Under the pieces are notes generated by a model that saw only the letters and a program-made list of their open reading frames with translations, searched no databases and was not told where the DNA came from. A DNA stretch of 64,000 nt, taken from NCBI RefSeq assembly GCF_002362315.1, contig NZ_MTZV01000001.1:372001-436000 (forward strand), in the 5' to 3' direction. The first letter of the stretch is position 1. Each line of letters begins with the position of its first letter. Shown here in pieces: positions 27,318 through 36,200 of the stretch. The stretch is from Paraburkholderia acidicola. Its GTDB lineage: Bacteria > Pseudomonadota > Gammaproteobacteria > Burkholderiales > Burkholderiaceae. The translations under genes and the position numbers were made by a program.

Positions 27318-28895
27318 TCATGCGTGCGCCGGTTCGCCGGGCGGTGACGGCGGCAAGGTTGCGCTGTCGCGCTCGCCAAACAGGCCGGCCATCCAGCGAC
27401 CGATCTCTTCGGCATTCGTGTCGCCGCACCGGCGCACCGGCGAAAGACGTCCGCGCGCAAGCACGGCCACGCGGTCGCAGATGTCGAATAGTTCTTCGAG
27501 CTCTTCGGAGATCACGAGGATCGCCACGCCGCTCGCCGACAGATCGAGCAACTGCTGACGGATGAACGCCGCCGCGCCGACGTCGACGCCCCACGTGGGC
27601 TGCGCAACAACCAGCACCTTCGGCGCCTGGAGCATCTCGCGGCCGACGATGTACTTCTGCAGGTTGCCGCCCGACAGACTTTGCGCAAGCGCATCGGGCC
27701 CGCCGCAGCGCACGTCGAACGCCGCGATGCAACGCTGCGCGAACGCTTTCATTGCGCGCGCATCGATCCAGCCCGAACGGACCATCTTCTCGCGATGCGC
27801 GGTGAGCAGCGCGTTTTCCGCGAGCGACAACGCCGGCACGGCGCCGCGCCCGAGCCGCTCTTCGGGCACGAACGCGAAGCCGAGCGCGCGCCGGGCGCCT
27901 GCGCCGAGTCTCCCTGCAGGCTGACCGCATATCTCGATCACATCCGGTTGCGAACTACGCGTTTCGCCCGACAGCGCGGCGAGCAGTTCAGCCTGGCCGT
28001 TGCCCGACACACCCGCCATGCCGAAGATCTCGCCGCCGTGCACAGCAAACGACACGTCGTCGAGCGACGTGCCGAACGGATCGGCGCTCGCCACAGAGAG
28101 CTGCCGCACCTCGAGCAGCACGTTGCCCGGCGTGTGCGCACGGCGCGTGTAATCGGGCAACGAATGACCGACCATCAGTTGTGCAAGCGATGCATGTGTT
28201 TCATCACGCGGCGTCACGCGGCCCGTTACGCGGCCCCCGCGCATCACCGTCGCGCTGTCGCACAGCGCCTGGATTTCGTCGAGCTTGTGACTGATGTAGA
28301 GGATGCTGCAGCCTTCGGCCGCCAGCCGCCGCAGCGTCTCAAACAGCTTGCGCACCGCCTGCGGCGTCAACACCGAGGTCGGTTCGTCCATGATTAGCAG
28401 ACGCGGGTTCTGCAGCAGACAGCGCACGATCTCGACGCGCTGCCGCTCGCCCACCGTCAGGCTATGCACGTGACGCTGCGGATCGATATCGAGGCCGTAG
28501 TCGGCGGAGACTTCGCGGATGCGTTTGCCTAAGGTCTTCAGGTCGAATGGCTCATCGAGCGCGAGTGCGATGTTCTCGCCGACCGTCAGTGTCTCGAACA
28601 GCGAGAAGTGCTGGAACACCATGCCGATGCCGAGTTTGCGCGCCGCCGCCGGACTCGCGATCTCGACGGTTTCGCCTTCCCAGCGGATCTCGCCGGCATC
28701 GGGACGCACCGCGCCGTAGATGATCTTCATCAGCGTGCTCTTGCCCGCGCCGTTCTCGCCGAGCACCGCGTGGATCTCGCCGGCGGCGACGGTGAGCGCG
28801 ACGTCGTCGTTGGCGCGCACGGCCGGGTACTGCTTGCTGATGCCCGTGAGCGCAAGCCGCGGTGCGGAAGATGAAGCAGGGGAAGAGTCGTCCAT
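27318..28895 (-). CDS. Purine/nucleoside ABC transporter ATP-binding protein (two NBDs)
   Basis: 525-residue duplicated ATPase of the sugar/nucleoside (RbsA/NupA) class. The N-terminal domain has Walker A GENGAGKSTLMK (about 41), signature LTVGERQRVEIVR and Walker B LLIMDEPTSVL. The C-terminal domain has a degenerate Walker A (GVSGNGQAELLA), signature LSGGNLQKYIVGREML and AQPTWGVDV in place of canonical Walker B, as usual in this class. The ATG at 28895 was chosen because the preceding residues in the longer frame look non-coding. It is the first gene of the four-gene importer operon, divergent from the LysR regulator 249 bp away. Confidence 0.92.
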   Translation of the reverse strand: MDDSSPASSSAPRLALTGISKQYPAVRANDDVALTVAAGEIHAVLGENGAGKSTLMKIIYGAVRPDAGEIRWEGETVEIASPAAARKLGIGMVFQHFSLFETLTVGENIALALDEPFDLKTLGKRIREVSADYGLDIDPQRHVHSLTVGERQRVEIVRCLLQNPRLLIMDEPTSVLTPQAVRKLFETLRRLAAEGCSILYISHKLDEIQALCDSATVMRGGRVTGRVTPRDETHASLAQLMVGHSLPDYTRRAHTPGNVLLEVRQLSVASADPFGTSLDDVSFAVHGGEIFGMAGVSGNGQAELLAALSGETRSSQPDVIEICGQPAGRLGAGARRALGFAFVPEERLGRGAVPALSLAENALLTAHREKMVRSGWIDARAMKAFAQRCIAAFDVRCGGPDALAQSLSGGNLQKYIVGREMLQAPKVLVVAQPTWGVDVGAAAFIRQQLLDLSASGVAILVISEELEELFDICDRVAVLARGRLSPVRRCGDTNAEEIGRWMAGLFGERDSATLPPSPPGEPAHA

Positions 28896-29144
28896 GGGAT
28901 TCCGTAGTGCATCGATACGCCGTCCGCCGCCCTGCGCCGCCGCTCCGAAGAGCCTCGTGTGCACTGCGGCAACCGGTCGACAATACCTAATTCGCTGCAG
29001 CCAGTCGAGCCGTCAAAAATCCCGCAAAGCCGCGCCACAGCACGCTTTCCGGGTTAGCCACCCTTGACGCGGCTTTGTGTCTATATTAAAACGCATATAC
29101 CCACGAGCCACCTCGATCAGCCTTTACATATAATCGGAGAAGTC

Positions 29145-30077
29145 ATGAGCCAGCAACGCGAGGCGATCGACACCTACTTACTGCGCGTCCTGCACACCCT
29201 GCTGATGGAGCGCAGCGTGACGCGCGCCGCCGTCAAGCTCAACCAGTCCCAGCCGGCCATCAGCGCGGCGCTGCGCCGGCTGCGCGACATCACCGGCGAC
29301 CCGCTGCTGGTGCGCGGCAAGTCCGGCATGGTGCCCACCGAATACGGTCTGCGTCTGCTCGAACCGGTGCAGAACGCGCTGCGCGAAATCGAGCGCATCA
29401 AGTTCCAGCAGCACAACTTCGATCCGGCGACGTCGATCCGCTGCTACCGCATCGGTTGCCCGGACTATCTGAACGTGCTGTTCGTGCCGACCGTCGTCGA
29501 GCGTTTCCGCCAGGCCGCGCCGAACGCGACGCTCGAATTCCATTCGCTTGGGCCCGCCTTCGACTACGAACTCGCGCTCGAAGACGGCAAGCTCGATATC
29601 GTCGTCGGTAACTGGCCGGAGCCGCCCGAGCAACTGCATCTGTCAAACCTGTTCGTCGATCAGATCGTCTGCCTGATGAGCAACGCGCATCCGTACGCCA
29701 AACGCGGCGGCCTCACACTCGACCAGTATCTGAACGCACCGCACCTCGCACCGACGCCCTATTCGGTCGGTCAGCGCGGCGCAATCGATGTACACCTCGC
29801 ACGCGAGCGGCTCAAGCGCCATGTCGTCGTCACGCTGCCGTACTTCAATCTCGCGCCGTACGTGCTCGTCAAATCGGATCTGATCTTCACGACGACGCGG
29901 CTCTTCGCCGATCACTACTCGAAGTTTTTGCCGCTCACTGTCGTGCCCGCGCCGCTCGACTTTCCACCGATGCAGTACTACCAGTTGTGGCACGAGCGCT
30001 GCCATTACTCCGACGAAGTCCGCTGGCTGCGCGGGCTGGTTGCCGAGGCGACCCGGACGTTGATCGACAAGCCGTGA
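29145..30077 (+). CDS. LysR-family transcriptional regulator of the purine cluster
   Basis: 310-residue LysR-type regulator. The winged HTH covers about 1-65 (SVTRAAVKLNQSQPAISAAL, then RRLRDITGDPLLVRG), followed by a two-lobed effector-binding domain. A ribosome site GGAG precedes the ATG at 29145. It is divergent from the BMP importer operon and convergent with the deaminase gene, so it most likely controls purine uptake and/or deamination; the effector is unknown. No clear T-N11-A box could be chosen in the 249-bp divergent gap. Confidence 0.9.
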   Translation: MSQQREAIDTYLLRVLHTLLMERSVTRAAVKLNQSQPAISAALRRLRDITGDPLLVRGKSGMVPTEYGLRLLEPVQNALREIERIKFQQHNFDPATSIRCYRIGCPDYLNVLFVPTVVERFRQAAPNATLEFHSLGPAFDYELALEDGKLDIVVGNWPEPPEQLHLSNLFVDQIVCLMSNAHPYAKRGGLTLDQYLNAPHLAPTPYSVGQRGAIDVHLARERLKRHVVVTLPYFNLAPYVLVKSDLIFTTTRLFADHYSKFLPLTVVPAPLDFPPMQYYQLWHERCHYSDEVRWLRGLVAEATRTLIDKP

Positions 30078-30082
30078 GGCAC

Positions 30083-30106
30083 GCCCGCGTTCATCGTTGC
30101 GCGGGC
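30083..30106. terminator. Weak hairpin after the LysR gene
   Basis: GCCCGCG and CGCGGGC form a 7-bp stem with a 10-nt loop just after the LysR stop. A poor T-tract follows (TTAC), so termination is only a possibility. Confidence 0.35.
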
Positions 30107-30130
30107 TTACGCGCAGTCGGTCAGTCCTGG

Positions 30131-30178
30131 TTACGCAACCACCTGATACAGCGTCAGAGCGCGCCGGTTGTGCCGCTC
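30131..30178 (-). pseudogene. Vestigial C-terminal tail of a second 8-oxoguanine deaminase
   Basis: Read on the minus strand, this stretch encodes ERHNRRALTLYQVVA followed by TAA. The intact deaminase immediately upstream on that strand ends ERHNGLARTLYQAAA followed by TAG (30205-30252). The two 48-bp segments match at 39 positions. No matching sequence precedes ERHN in this copy, so only the last 15 codons and stop survive. It looks like the remnant of a tandem paralogue, or a partial duplication that has since diverged. Confidence 0.75.
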
Positions 30179-30204
30179 ACTCGTACGTTGAGAAACTATC
30201 GTAG

Positions 30205-31590
30205 CTATGCAGCCGCCTGATACAGCGTCCGTGCAAGCCCGTTGTGCCGCTCGATCACCGGACCGAGATCGAGCGTCGTCAGCCTTCCCTCTTTCACGAC
30301 GACACGCCCACCGATCACGCTAACTGCCACCTGCGACGGCGCGCAGAACACCAGCGCCGCAACCGGGTCGTGCAACGCGCCGGCAAAGAGCGGCTGGCGC
30401 AGATCGAACGCGACGAAGTCGGCGGCCATGCCGGGCGCGAGCGCACCGATATCGTCGCGATTGAGCACCCGTGCGCCACCGAGCGTCGCGATTTCGAGCG
30501 CTTCGCGCGCGGTCATCGCATCAGGCCCGAAACCGACACGCTGCAGCAGCAATGCCTGGCGCACTTCGGCAACCATCTGCGCGCCATCGTTCGATGCCGA
30601 ACCGTCCACCCCGAGCCCAACCGGCACGCCGGCCAGCCGCATCCGTTTAACTGGCGCAATGCCCGACGCCAGCCGCATGTTCGAGCACGGACAATGCGCC
30701 ACGCCGGTGCCGGTCCGCGCAAACAACGCGATGCCCGCATCGTCGAGTTGCACGCAGTGCGCATGCCACACATCGCGCCCAACCCAACCGAGGTCTTCCG
30801 CATATTCCGCCGGCGTCATGCCGAACTTCTCGCGGCTATACGCGATGTCGTTGACGTTCTCCGCGAGGTGCGTATGCAGCGACACGCCATACTGCCGAGC
30901 CAGCGCCGCCGATTCGCGCATCAGATCGCGGCTCACCGAAAACGGCGAGCATGGCGCGACGACCACCCGCAGCATCGCGTAGCGGCCTTCGTCGTGATAC
31001 GTCTCAATGAGCCGCTGCGTGTCCTTCAGGATGTCGGCCTCGCGCTCGACCACCGAATCCGGCGGCAAACCCCCGTCTTTCTGTCCCACACTCATGCTGC
31101 CGCGGCTCGCATGAAAGCGCATACCGATGCGCTGTGCGGCGGCGATGCTGTCGTCGAGCCGGCTGCCGTTCGGATAGATATACAGATGATCGCTCGACGT
31201 CGTGCAACCGGACAGCAGCAGCTCGGCCATCGCCGTCAGCGTCGACACCTCGATCATCTCGGGCGTCAGATGCGCCCACACCTTGTAGAGGCTCGTCAGC
31301 CAGCCGAACAACTCGGCGTCCTGCGCAGCCGGAACCGCCCGCGTTAGACTCTGATACATGTGGTGATGCGTGTTGACGAGCCCCGGTATCACCAGGTGCC
31401 CGTGCAGGTCGAGCACGTCGTCCGCTGTCTGCGGTAGTTCAGCCGTCGGACCAACCGCGACGATCCGGTTGTCTTCGATATACAGGCCGCCGTCGCGCAA
31501 CTCGCGCCGTGCGCCATCCATCGTCACCAGTACATCGGCATGTTTGACCAGCATCGTCTTGCCGCGGGTGTTCTGCTGCGCCATCGTCAT
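30205..31590 (-). CDS. 8-oxoguanine/guanine deaminase (amidohydrolase family)
   Basis: 461-residue metal-dependent amidohydrolase of the ATZ/TRZ/8-oxoguanine deaminase group. It removes an amino group from 8-oxoguanine or a related purine; 8-oxoguanine gives urate, which feeds the adjacent urate pathway. Metal ligands are visible: NTHHHMYQ (strand 1, about 70-77), SLHTHLAENVND with HTH, a further His in DVWHAHCVQLDD, and Asp in GLGVDGSASNDG. The ATG at 31590 has a GGAGA ribosome site 6 bp upstream. It is divergent from uraH; the 527-bp gap between them contains no other recognisable element. The exact substrate is inferred from family and context. Confidence 0.9.
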   Translation of the reverse strand: MTMAQQNTRGKTMLVKHADVLVTMDGARRELRDGGLYIEDNRIVAVGPTAELPQTADDVLDLHGHLVIPGLVNTHHHMYQSLTRAVPAAQDAELFGWLTSLYKVWAHLTPEMIEVSTLTAMAELLLSGCTTSSDHLYIYPNGSRLDDSIAAAQRIGMRFHASRGSMSVGQKDGGLPPDSVVEREADILKDTQRLIETYHDEGRYAMLRVVVAPCSPFSVSRDLMRESAALARQYGVSLHTHLAENVNDIAYSREKFGMTPAEYAEDLGWVGRDVWHAHCVQLDDAGIALFARTGTGVAHCPCSNMRLASGIAPVKRMRLAGVPVGLGVDGSASNDGAQMVAEVRQALLLQRVGFGPDAMTAREALEIATLGGARVLNRDDIGALAPGMAADFVAFDLRQPLFAGALHDPVAALVFCAPSQVAVSVIGGRVVVKEGRLTTLDLGPVIERHNGLARTLYQAAA

Positions 31591-32117
31591 TCGTTTCTCC
31601 GCCTGATTCGTGCCGCTCCGGCAACTGCCGCAGCGACGGGTGCAAGGCGCACCGAACGCGATGGGGCGAGCACGCACCGTGCCGCCGCGTCCGTTCAGAC
31701 GCCGGGGGCCCGGTTACCCGGCGTGCTGCGCCGTCTTCGGGACACGCAGCGGGGCTGCGCATGGGCATAACCTTCGCGGGCCAAAATTGCGCTGACAACA
31801 CGCGCCGGTGCGATACCGGGATTCACGCTGCCGATATAGTGGGTCATTCTGGCGCCGGTACGATCGGTATGGCGCATAAATCGTGTCGTCACGCCGTTAC
31901 TGCAGGGTTCAGCTTTCAGCAGACTGTCATGCGTCAGGCTTTATCTTTCCTATCGCTCGTGCGCGAATGCGTTCATCCTTTTTACAATGGCAGCCACGGC
32001 GCTCGCTTCGATCCGCCGACGGGTATGTAGCCACTGACGTGGAGCCTCGATCCGCCGCACACGCATCATGGATCGGGCCGTCGCTGAAACCTCGCATCGA
32101 TACAAGGAAAATTGCGA

Positions 32118-32471
32118 ATGGGAAAGCTCACTACCCACGTGCTCGATACCGCGAACGGCCGGCCCGGTGCCGGCGTCAAGGTCGAACTCTACGCGCTGGC
32201 CGGCGACATGCGCCGCCTGCTGAAAACCACCGTTACTAACCACGACGGCCGCTGCGATGCACCGTTGCTGGCGGACGATACCTTCGTGACCGGCGAATAC
32301 GAACTCGTGTTCCATGCCGGCGACTATTTCGCCGCCGCGGGCGTGCAATTGCCGCAGCCGCGCTTCGTCGATCGTGTCGTGCTGCGTTTTGGCATCGCCG
32401 ATGCGGGTTCGCACTATCACGTGCCGTTGCTCGTGTCGCCGTGGTCGTACAGCACGTATCGCGGCAGCTAA
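32118..32471 (+). CDS. uraH: 5-hydroxyisourate hydrolase
   Basis: 117-residue transthyretin-like enzyme that hydrolyses 5-hydroxyisourate to OHCU, the second step after urate oxidation. Catalytic and signature residues are seen: [20 protein letters not shown] at the start (catalytic His), SHYHVPLL in the middle and the C-terminal [11 protein letters not shown] diagnostic of the family. A ribosome site AAGGAAA precedes the ATG at 32118. No peroxisomal or periplasmic targeting is present, so it is cytoplasmic. It is followed by puuD on the same strand, 225 bp away. Confidence 0.96.
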   Translation: MGKLTTHVLDTANGRPGAGVKVELYALAGDMRRLLKTTVTNHDGRCDAPLLADDTFVTGEYELVFHAGDYFAAAGVQLPQPRFVDRVVLRFGIADAGSHYHVPLLVSPWSYSTYRGS

Positions 32472-32696
32472 TACGGCAGACAGCGCGGCAGATAGCGCAG
32501 AACCCGTCGCAGTTCGTGTCGTCCATGCATATTGCAGACGACGAGGAGACACCTGCGAAACGCCGAACGACAGCTGCATCCGAACGGCTACCGCATACCC
32601 CCATACGGCGCCAGACGCGCCTGACGCAGTCCGCGCGCCGGCCACCCGACGAGCCGCGCCGCAACGCGTACAACGAACAGGAAGTGGAGGAGTTTC

Positions 32697-33890
32697 ATGG
32701 AAGGATTTATCACCGACTGGCTGAATCTCGCGATTCGCTGGTTTCACGTCATCGTCGCTATCGCTTGGATCGGCGAGTCGTTCTACTTCGTGGCGCTCGA
32801 TAACAGCCTGAAACCACCGCAGGACGCGAACCAGCGCAAGCGCGGCGTGTTCGGCGAACTGTGGCACGTGCACGGCGGCGGCTTCTACAACATGCAGAAG
32901 TACACGGTTGCGCCGCCCGAAATGCCCGACGACCTGCACTGGTCGAAGTGGCCGTCGTACACGACGTGGCTCTCGGGCTTCGGGCTCTTCACCGTGCTGT
33001 ATCTGTTCGCGCCGAACACCTATCTGATCGACAAGAACGTGCTCGATATGGGACCGGTCGTCGCGATCTTTTCGGCGCTCGGTTTTCTCGCGGCTGGCTG
33101 GATCGTCTATGACTCGCTATGTCGTCTGCTCGGCACGAGAGACAAACTGCTCGGCATAAGCGTTGGCCTGTATGTGCTGATCGCCATCTGGCTCGCGTGT
33201 CATATCTTCGCGGGGCGTGCTGCGTATCTGATCACCGGCGCGATGCTCGCGACGATCATGTCGGCGAACGTGTTCGTCGTGATCATTCCGGGCCAGCGCA
33301 AGATGGTCGATGCGATGTTGAAGGGCGAGACGCCGAATCCGATCTACGGAAAACGCGGCAAGCAGCGCTCGGTGCACAACACCTACTTCACGCTGCCGGT
33401 GGTGTTCGCGATGCTGTCGAACCACTACGCGATGACTTATACGCATCCGTACAACTGGGCCGTGCTCGCGATCATCATGCTGGCCGGCGCGCTGATCCGT
33501 CAGTTCTTCGTGATGCGGCATCGCGGCCAGGTGCTGTGGTATCTGCCGATCGGTGGTGTGGCGCTGATGGCTGCCGCACTCGCGTGGACCATGCCGAAGC
33601 CGGTCGTGCCGCAGGCGCAGGCAGCGAACCAGCCCACGCTGAAGGTGGCGGACATCGCACCGGTGCTGCAGCAGCGTTGCATCGCGTGCCATTCGTCGCA
33701 TCCAACGATGGTGGGTAGCGCCCCCGCCGGTGTGATGTTCGATACGCCCGACGAGATTTCGCAGAACGCGCAGCGGATCTATAACCAGGCGGTGACGCTG
33801 AAGGCGATGCCGCTCGGCAACGTTACGCACATGACCGACGATGAACGGCAGAAGATTGCTGCGTGGTTTCAGGCAGGGGCGGAGAAGTAA
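32697..33890 (+). CDS. puuD: Membrane-bound urate oxidase (hydroxylase) PuuD with cytochrome c domain
   Basis: 397-residue integral membrane protein that oxidises urate to 5-hydroxyisourate and passes electrons to the respiratory chain rather than making hydrogen peroxide. About eight helices fill residues 8-305. A C-terminal c-type cytochrome domain contains the haem-binding motif CIACH (about 327-331) and an axial Met candidate in KAMPLGNVTHMT. The opening EGFITDWLNLAIRWFHVIVA and HVHGGGFYNMQKY are family-typical. It needs the c-type cytochrome maturation system. A strong GGAGG site precedes the ATG. It is directly followed by the foreign ParA/nuclease cassette. Confidence 0.94.
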   Translation: MEGFITDWLNLAIRWFHVIVAIAWIGESFYFVALDNSLKPPQDANQRKRGVFGELWHVHGGGFYNMQKYTVAPPEMPDDLHWSKWPSYTTWLSGFGLFTVLYLFAPNTYLIDKNVLDMGPVVAIFSALGFLAAGWIVYDSLCRLLGTRDKLLGISVGLYVLIAIWLACHIFAGRAAYLITGAMLATIMSANVFVVIIPGQRKMVDAMLKGETPNPIYGKRGKQRSVHNTYFTLPVVFAMLSNHYAMTYTHPYNWAVLAIIMLAGALIRQFFVMRHRGQVLWYLPIGGVALMAAALAWTMPKPVVPQAQAANQPTLKVADIAPVLQQRCIACHSSHPTMVGSAPAGVMFDTPDEISQNAQRIYNQAVTLKAMPLGNVTHMTDDERQKIAAWFQAGAEK

Positions 33891-34100
33891 GTGATGAGGT
33901 GATAGTCGCTAGTTTGTGATGGCCGGCGGCGGCGTTGATTCAAAACCGGCTGTGCGCACTGTGCAATACGCTGCAGAGGACGTGCGCCAAGCCGGACGTT
34001 TGACAACTCGCTGTGGACTAACCCAGCAGCGAGGACCGAAGCGTTAAGCCGTAAGCCCCTTCGTTCGATCACCACCGGTCGATCTATCGCACACGAAGAC

Positions 34101-34133
34101 TTGTCAAAGTCCATTTTGGACATTAATATGTCC
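34101..34133 (+). promoter_or_regulatory. Sigma-70-like promoter overlapped by GTCCA half-site array
   Basis: TTGTCA (34101-34106), a 17-bp spacer and TAATAT (34124-34129) make a near-consensus promoter. Overlapping it are GTCCA-TTT-TGGAC (34109-34121) and GGACAT-TAAT-ATGTCC (34118-34133), two interlocked inverted repeats sharing the same GTCC half-site. They could be bound by a cassette-encoded or host repressor, hence autoregulation. The rest of 33891-34100 holds no recognisable gene. Confidence 0.65.
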
Positions 34134-34167
34134 ACTATTGACAATGCAACGGCCTATGGAGCGAGCG

Positions 34168-35190
34168 GTGGACATCAAATACGCGTACTGGAATAACAAG
34201 GGCGGCACTGGCAAGACGAGTCTGTGCTTTCAATCGATCGTTCGCTACGCAGAGAAACACCCGAAAAAGCGTATCCTGGCGGTCGACATGTGCCCGCAGG
34301 CTAACCTGTCCGAATTGATGCTTGGGGGGCTGAACAACAAGGGCAGCGAGAAGCTGCTGGAGCGACAGGGCTTGGTTCCCAGATGCAGCGTGGGTGGGTA
34401 TTTCCAGCTCCGTCTGCCTGCACCGTACGCTCCGCCAGTGTTTAACGCGCACGATTTCATCACGAAGCCGAATAGCTACAACAAGGGTGTGCCCGCAAAT
34501 GTCGACCTCGTCTGTGGCGACCCAATGCTGGAACTCCAAGCGAACGCTGTGAACACACTTGCCAACAATCAGATCCCTGGAACGAATCCGTGGATCGCGG
34601 TTGTTGACTGGCTGAAGGATTTCCTTGATCAGCTTGCCGACGAGTATGAGGTGGTCTTCCTCGACTGCAATCCTAGCTTCTCCCTCTACACGCAAATCGC
34701 GCTCTCCACGGCAGATCGTATCGTTCTCCCTGTGATGGCGGACGATTCCTCCCGTCGTGCAATTCAAAATGCATTCTCTCTCGTCTATGGTCTGAAACTA
34801 CCGTCGGAAATCTACGCTGCCTACGCGTTCGCAACAAAGCTGAAGGAGGCCAAGCGTCCCCTTCCCAAAGTCCACCTGATCGTCAAGAACAGGCTGACTC
34901 AGTACATGGGCGCCGCTTCGGCCTACGCTGCGGTATTGCACGCGATCGAGAGCGACGTAGGCAAACTCTTGAAGTCAAACCCTGAGATATTCGACTTCAA
35001 GAAGCTAGACGCCGGGTTCACGGAAATTCGAGACTTCCAGACAACCGGCGTAGTAGCTTTCGCAAAGGGGCTTCCGTTTTCAAAGCTCCCCGTTGGCAAG
35101 CAAACCATCAATGGCCATCGTGTGCAGGTAAAGGAGGATTACCTCTTGAACGCCAAGACGGCGATGGACGACCTAGTCGCGAAGTTGTAA
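34168..35190 (+). CDS. ParA/MinD-like deviant-Walker ATPase of a putative defence cassette
   Basis: 340-residue P-loop ATPase. The GTG at 34168 is chosen because the family starts just before the P-loop, GGAG lies 6 bp upstream and the promoter's likely start point (about 34136) leaves no leader for the earlier TTG (34138) or ATG (34144). The deviant Walker A is KGGTGKTS (11-18); Walker A' is AVDMCPQAN (38-46), where the usual D-x-D-P-Q has Cys for the second Asp; Walker B is VVFLDCNPS (162-170). ParA dimers bind DNA non-specifically. There is no ParB gene. A Mrr-like nuclease gene follows after 50 bp. Codon use is more A/T-rich than in neighbouring genes, suggesting recent transfer. Confidence 0.85.
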   Translation: MDIKYAYWNNKGGTGKTSLCFQSIVRYAEKHPKKRILAVDMCPQANLSELMLGGLNNKGSEKLLERQGLVPRCSVGGYFQLRLPAPYAPPVFNAHDFITKPNSYNKGVPANVDLVCGDPMLELQANAVNTLANNQIPGTNPWIAVVDWLKDFLDQLADEYEVVFLDCNPSFSLYTQIALSTADRIVLPVMADDSSRRAIQNAFSLVYGLKLPSEIYAAYAFATKLKEAKRPLPKVHLIVKNRLTQYMGAASAYAAVLHAIESDVGKLLKSNPEIFDFKKLDAGFTEIRDFQTTGVVAFAKGLPFSKLPVGKQTINGHRVQVKEDYLLNAKTAMDDLVAKL

Positions 35191-35240
35191 TTTTTGGCTT
35201 ACTAGCCGTAGAGCGGACATGGCAACTCAAAGGTGATCCG

Positions 35241-36200
35241 ATGGCCGAGACTTTTCACTACCCGCCAGAGCTGTTTGAGCTACTCGTTGAGACCATCGCC
35301 CGTCTCAATCGAGCGAAGAAGGGTGTCGTGCTATTCCTGCGGGGCGCTGGCGTTGCCGACGAAGATCTCGCCGAGGTGGAACGCGCTGTAACGACAAGTC
35401 CAAGCTCCATCAACAAATTCGAAATCGTCCGCAAAGTGCTTACAAAGGTCAATGCGCGGGGCGACAGCGGTTTGCGTCCACGGCGCGAGATCATCAAACG
35501 CGTTGTGGAGTTCGAGAGCTTCGAAACTTGCTGGCCGGAAGACCAGATGAAAGCAAAGGGGCTCGTCGCAAGCGTCCGAGAGGCGGTTGACGCAAAGGAC
35601 TCGTTCACGCGGATGAGACAAGAACGAGATGCAGAACGTGAAGCAACGCGGGCACATCAGCGCGCGGAGCAGGCAGTCGCGGCAGACCGGCGCGCCAAGA
35701 TCGAAGAGGTGAATGCTCGACTTGCTGCGTTGTTCGGCATGGGCGACCAGCCCCATGAACGCGGCAAACTACTTGAAAGTGTTCTAAACGACCTGTTTAA
35801 CGCTTATGGAATTCTCATCCGAGAGGATTTTCGCCGCAAAGACCCGGACACATCGACTGTGCTCGAACAGATTGACGGTGTGATCGAATTCGACGGCGCG
35901 GTACACCTCGTTGAAATGAAGTGGCTCAACTCGCCAGTTGGCATCGGTGAGTTCTTCCCTCACCTCAGTCGCTTGTTCCTCCGCGCGAACGCTCGCGGCA
36001 TCTTCATCTCGTCCTCAGGTTTCACCGAGCCTGTGGTCAAGGAATGCGCAGGCGCGCTCGCTCAAAAGACGATGCTGCTCTGCTCGCTGGACGAAATCGT
36101 CATGCTATTGCAGCGACGCGACGACTTGATCTCATTCCTGAAGAAGAAGTCGCACGCTGCCATTGTCGACAAGAACCCCTTCCTGCACATTCTCTCGTAG
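35241..36200 (+). CDS. Mrr-type PD-(D/E)XK endonuclease with N-terminal helical domain
   Basis: 319-residue protein. Residues 1-120 form a helical domain of unknown function (LFELLVETIARLNRAKKGVV, LFLRGAGVADEDL, ending with CWPEDQMKAKGLVASVREAV). A charged coiled coil spans about 121-163. The nuclease core covers about 172-300, with Glu179 in RGKLLES, Asp212 in EQIDG and Glu225-x-Lys227 in HLVEMKW, the pattern of Mrr-like restriction endonucleases. A ribosome site (AAAGGTGAT) precedes the ATG. It is the second gene of the ParA-like cassette and is likely co-transcribed. The target (foreign, modified or plasmid DNA) is inference. The remaining catalytic geometry looks intact. Confidence 0.85.
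   Translation: MAETFHYPPELFELLVETIARLNRAKKGVVLFLRGAGVADEDLAEVERAVTTSPSSINKFEIVRKVLTKVNARGDSGLRPRREIIKRVVEFESFETCWPEDQMKAKGLVASVREAVDAKDSFTRMRQERDAEREATRAHQRAEQAVAADRRAKIEEVNARLAALFGMGDQPHERGKLLESVLNDLFNAYGILIREDFRRKDPDTSTVLEQIDGVIEFDGAVHLVEMKWLNSPVGIGEFFPHLSRLFLRANARGIFISSSGFTEPVVKECAGALAQKTMLLCSLDEIVMLLQRRDDLISFLKKKSHAAIVDKNPFLHILS

Noticed and set aside
34138..34167. Earlier starts (TTG 34138, ATG 34144, ATG 34156) for the ParA-like gene
   Set aside because: The promoter's likely transcription start (about 34136) leaves almost no leader for the first two, and the family normally begins just before the P-loop; the GTG at 34168 with GGAG upstream is preferred.
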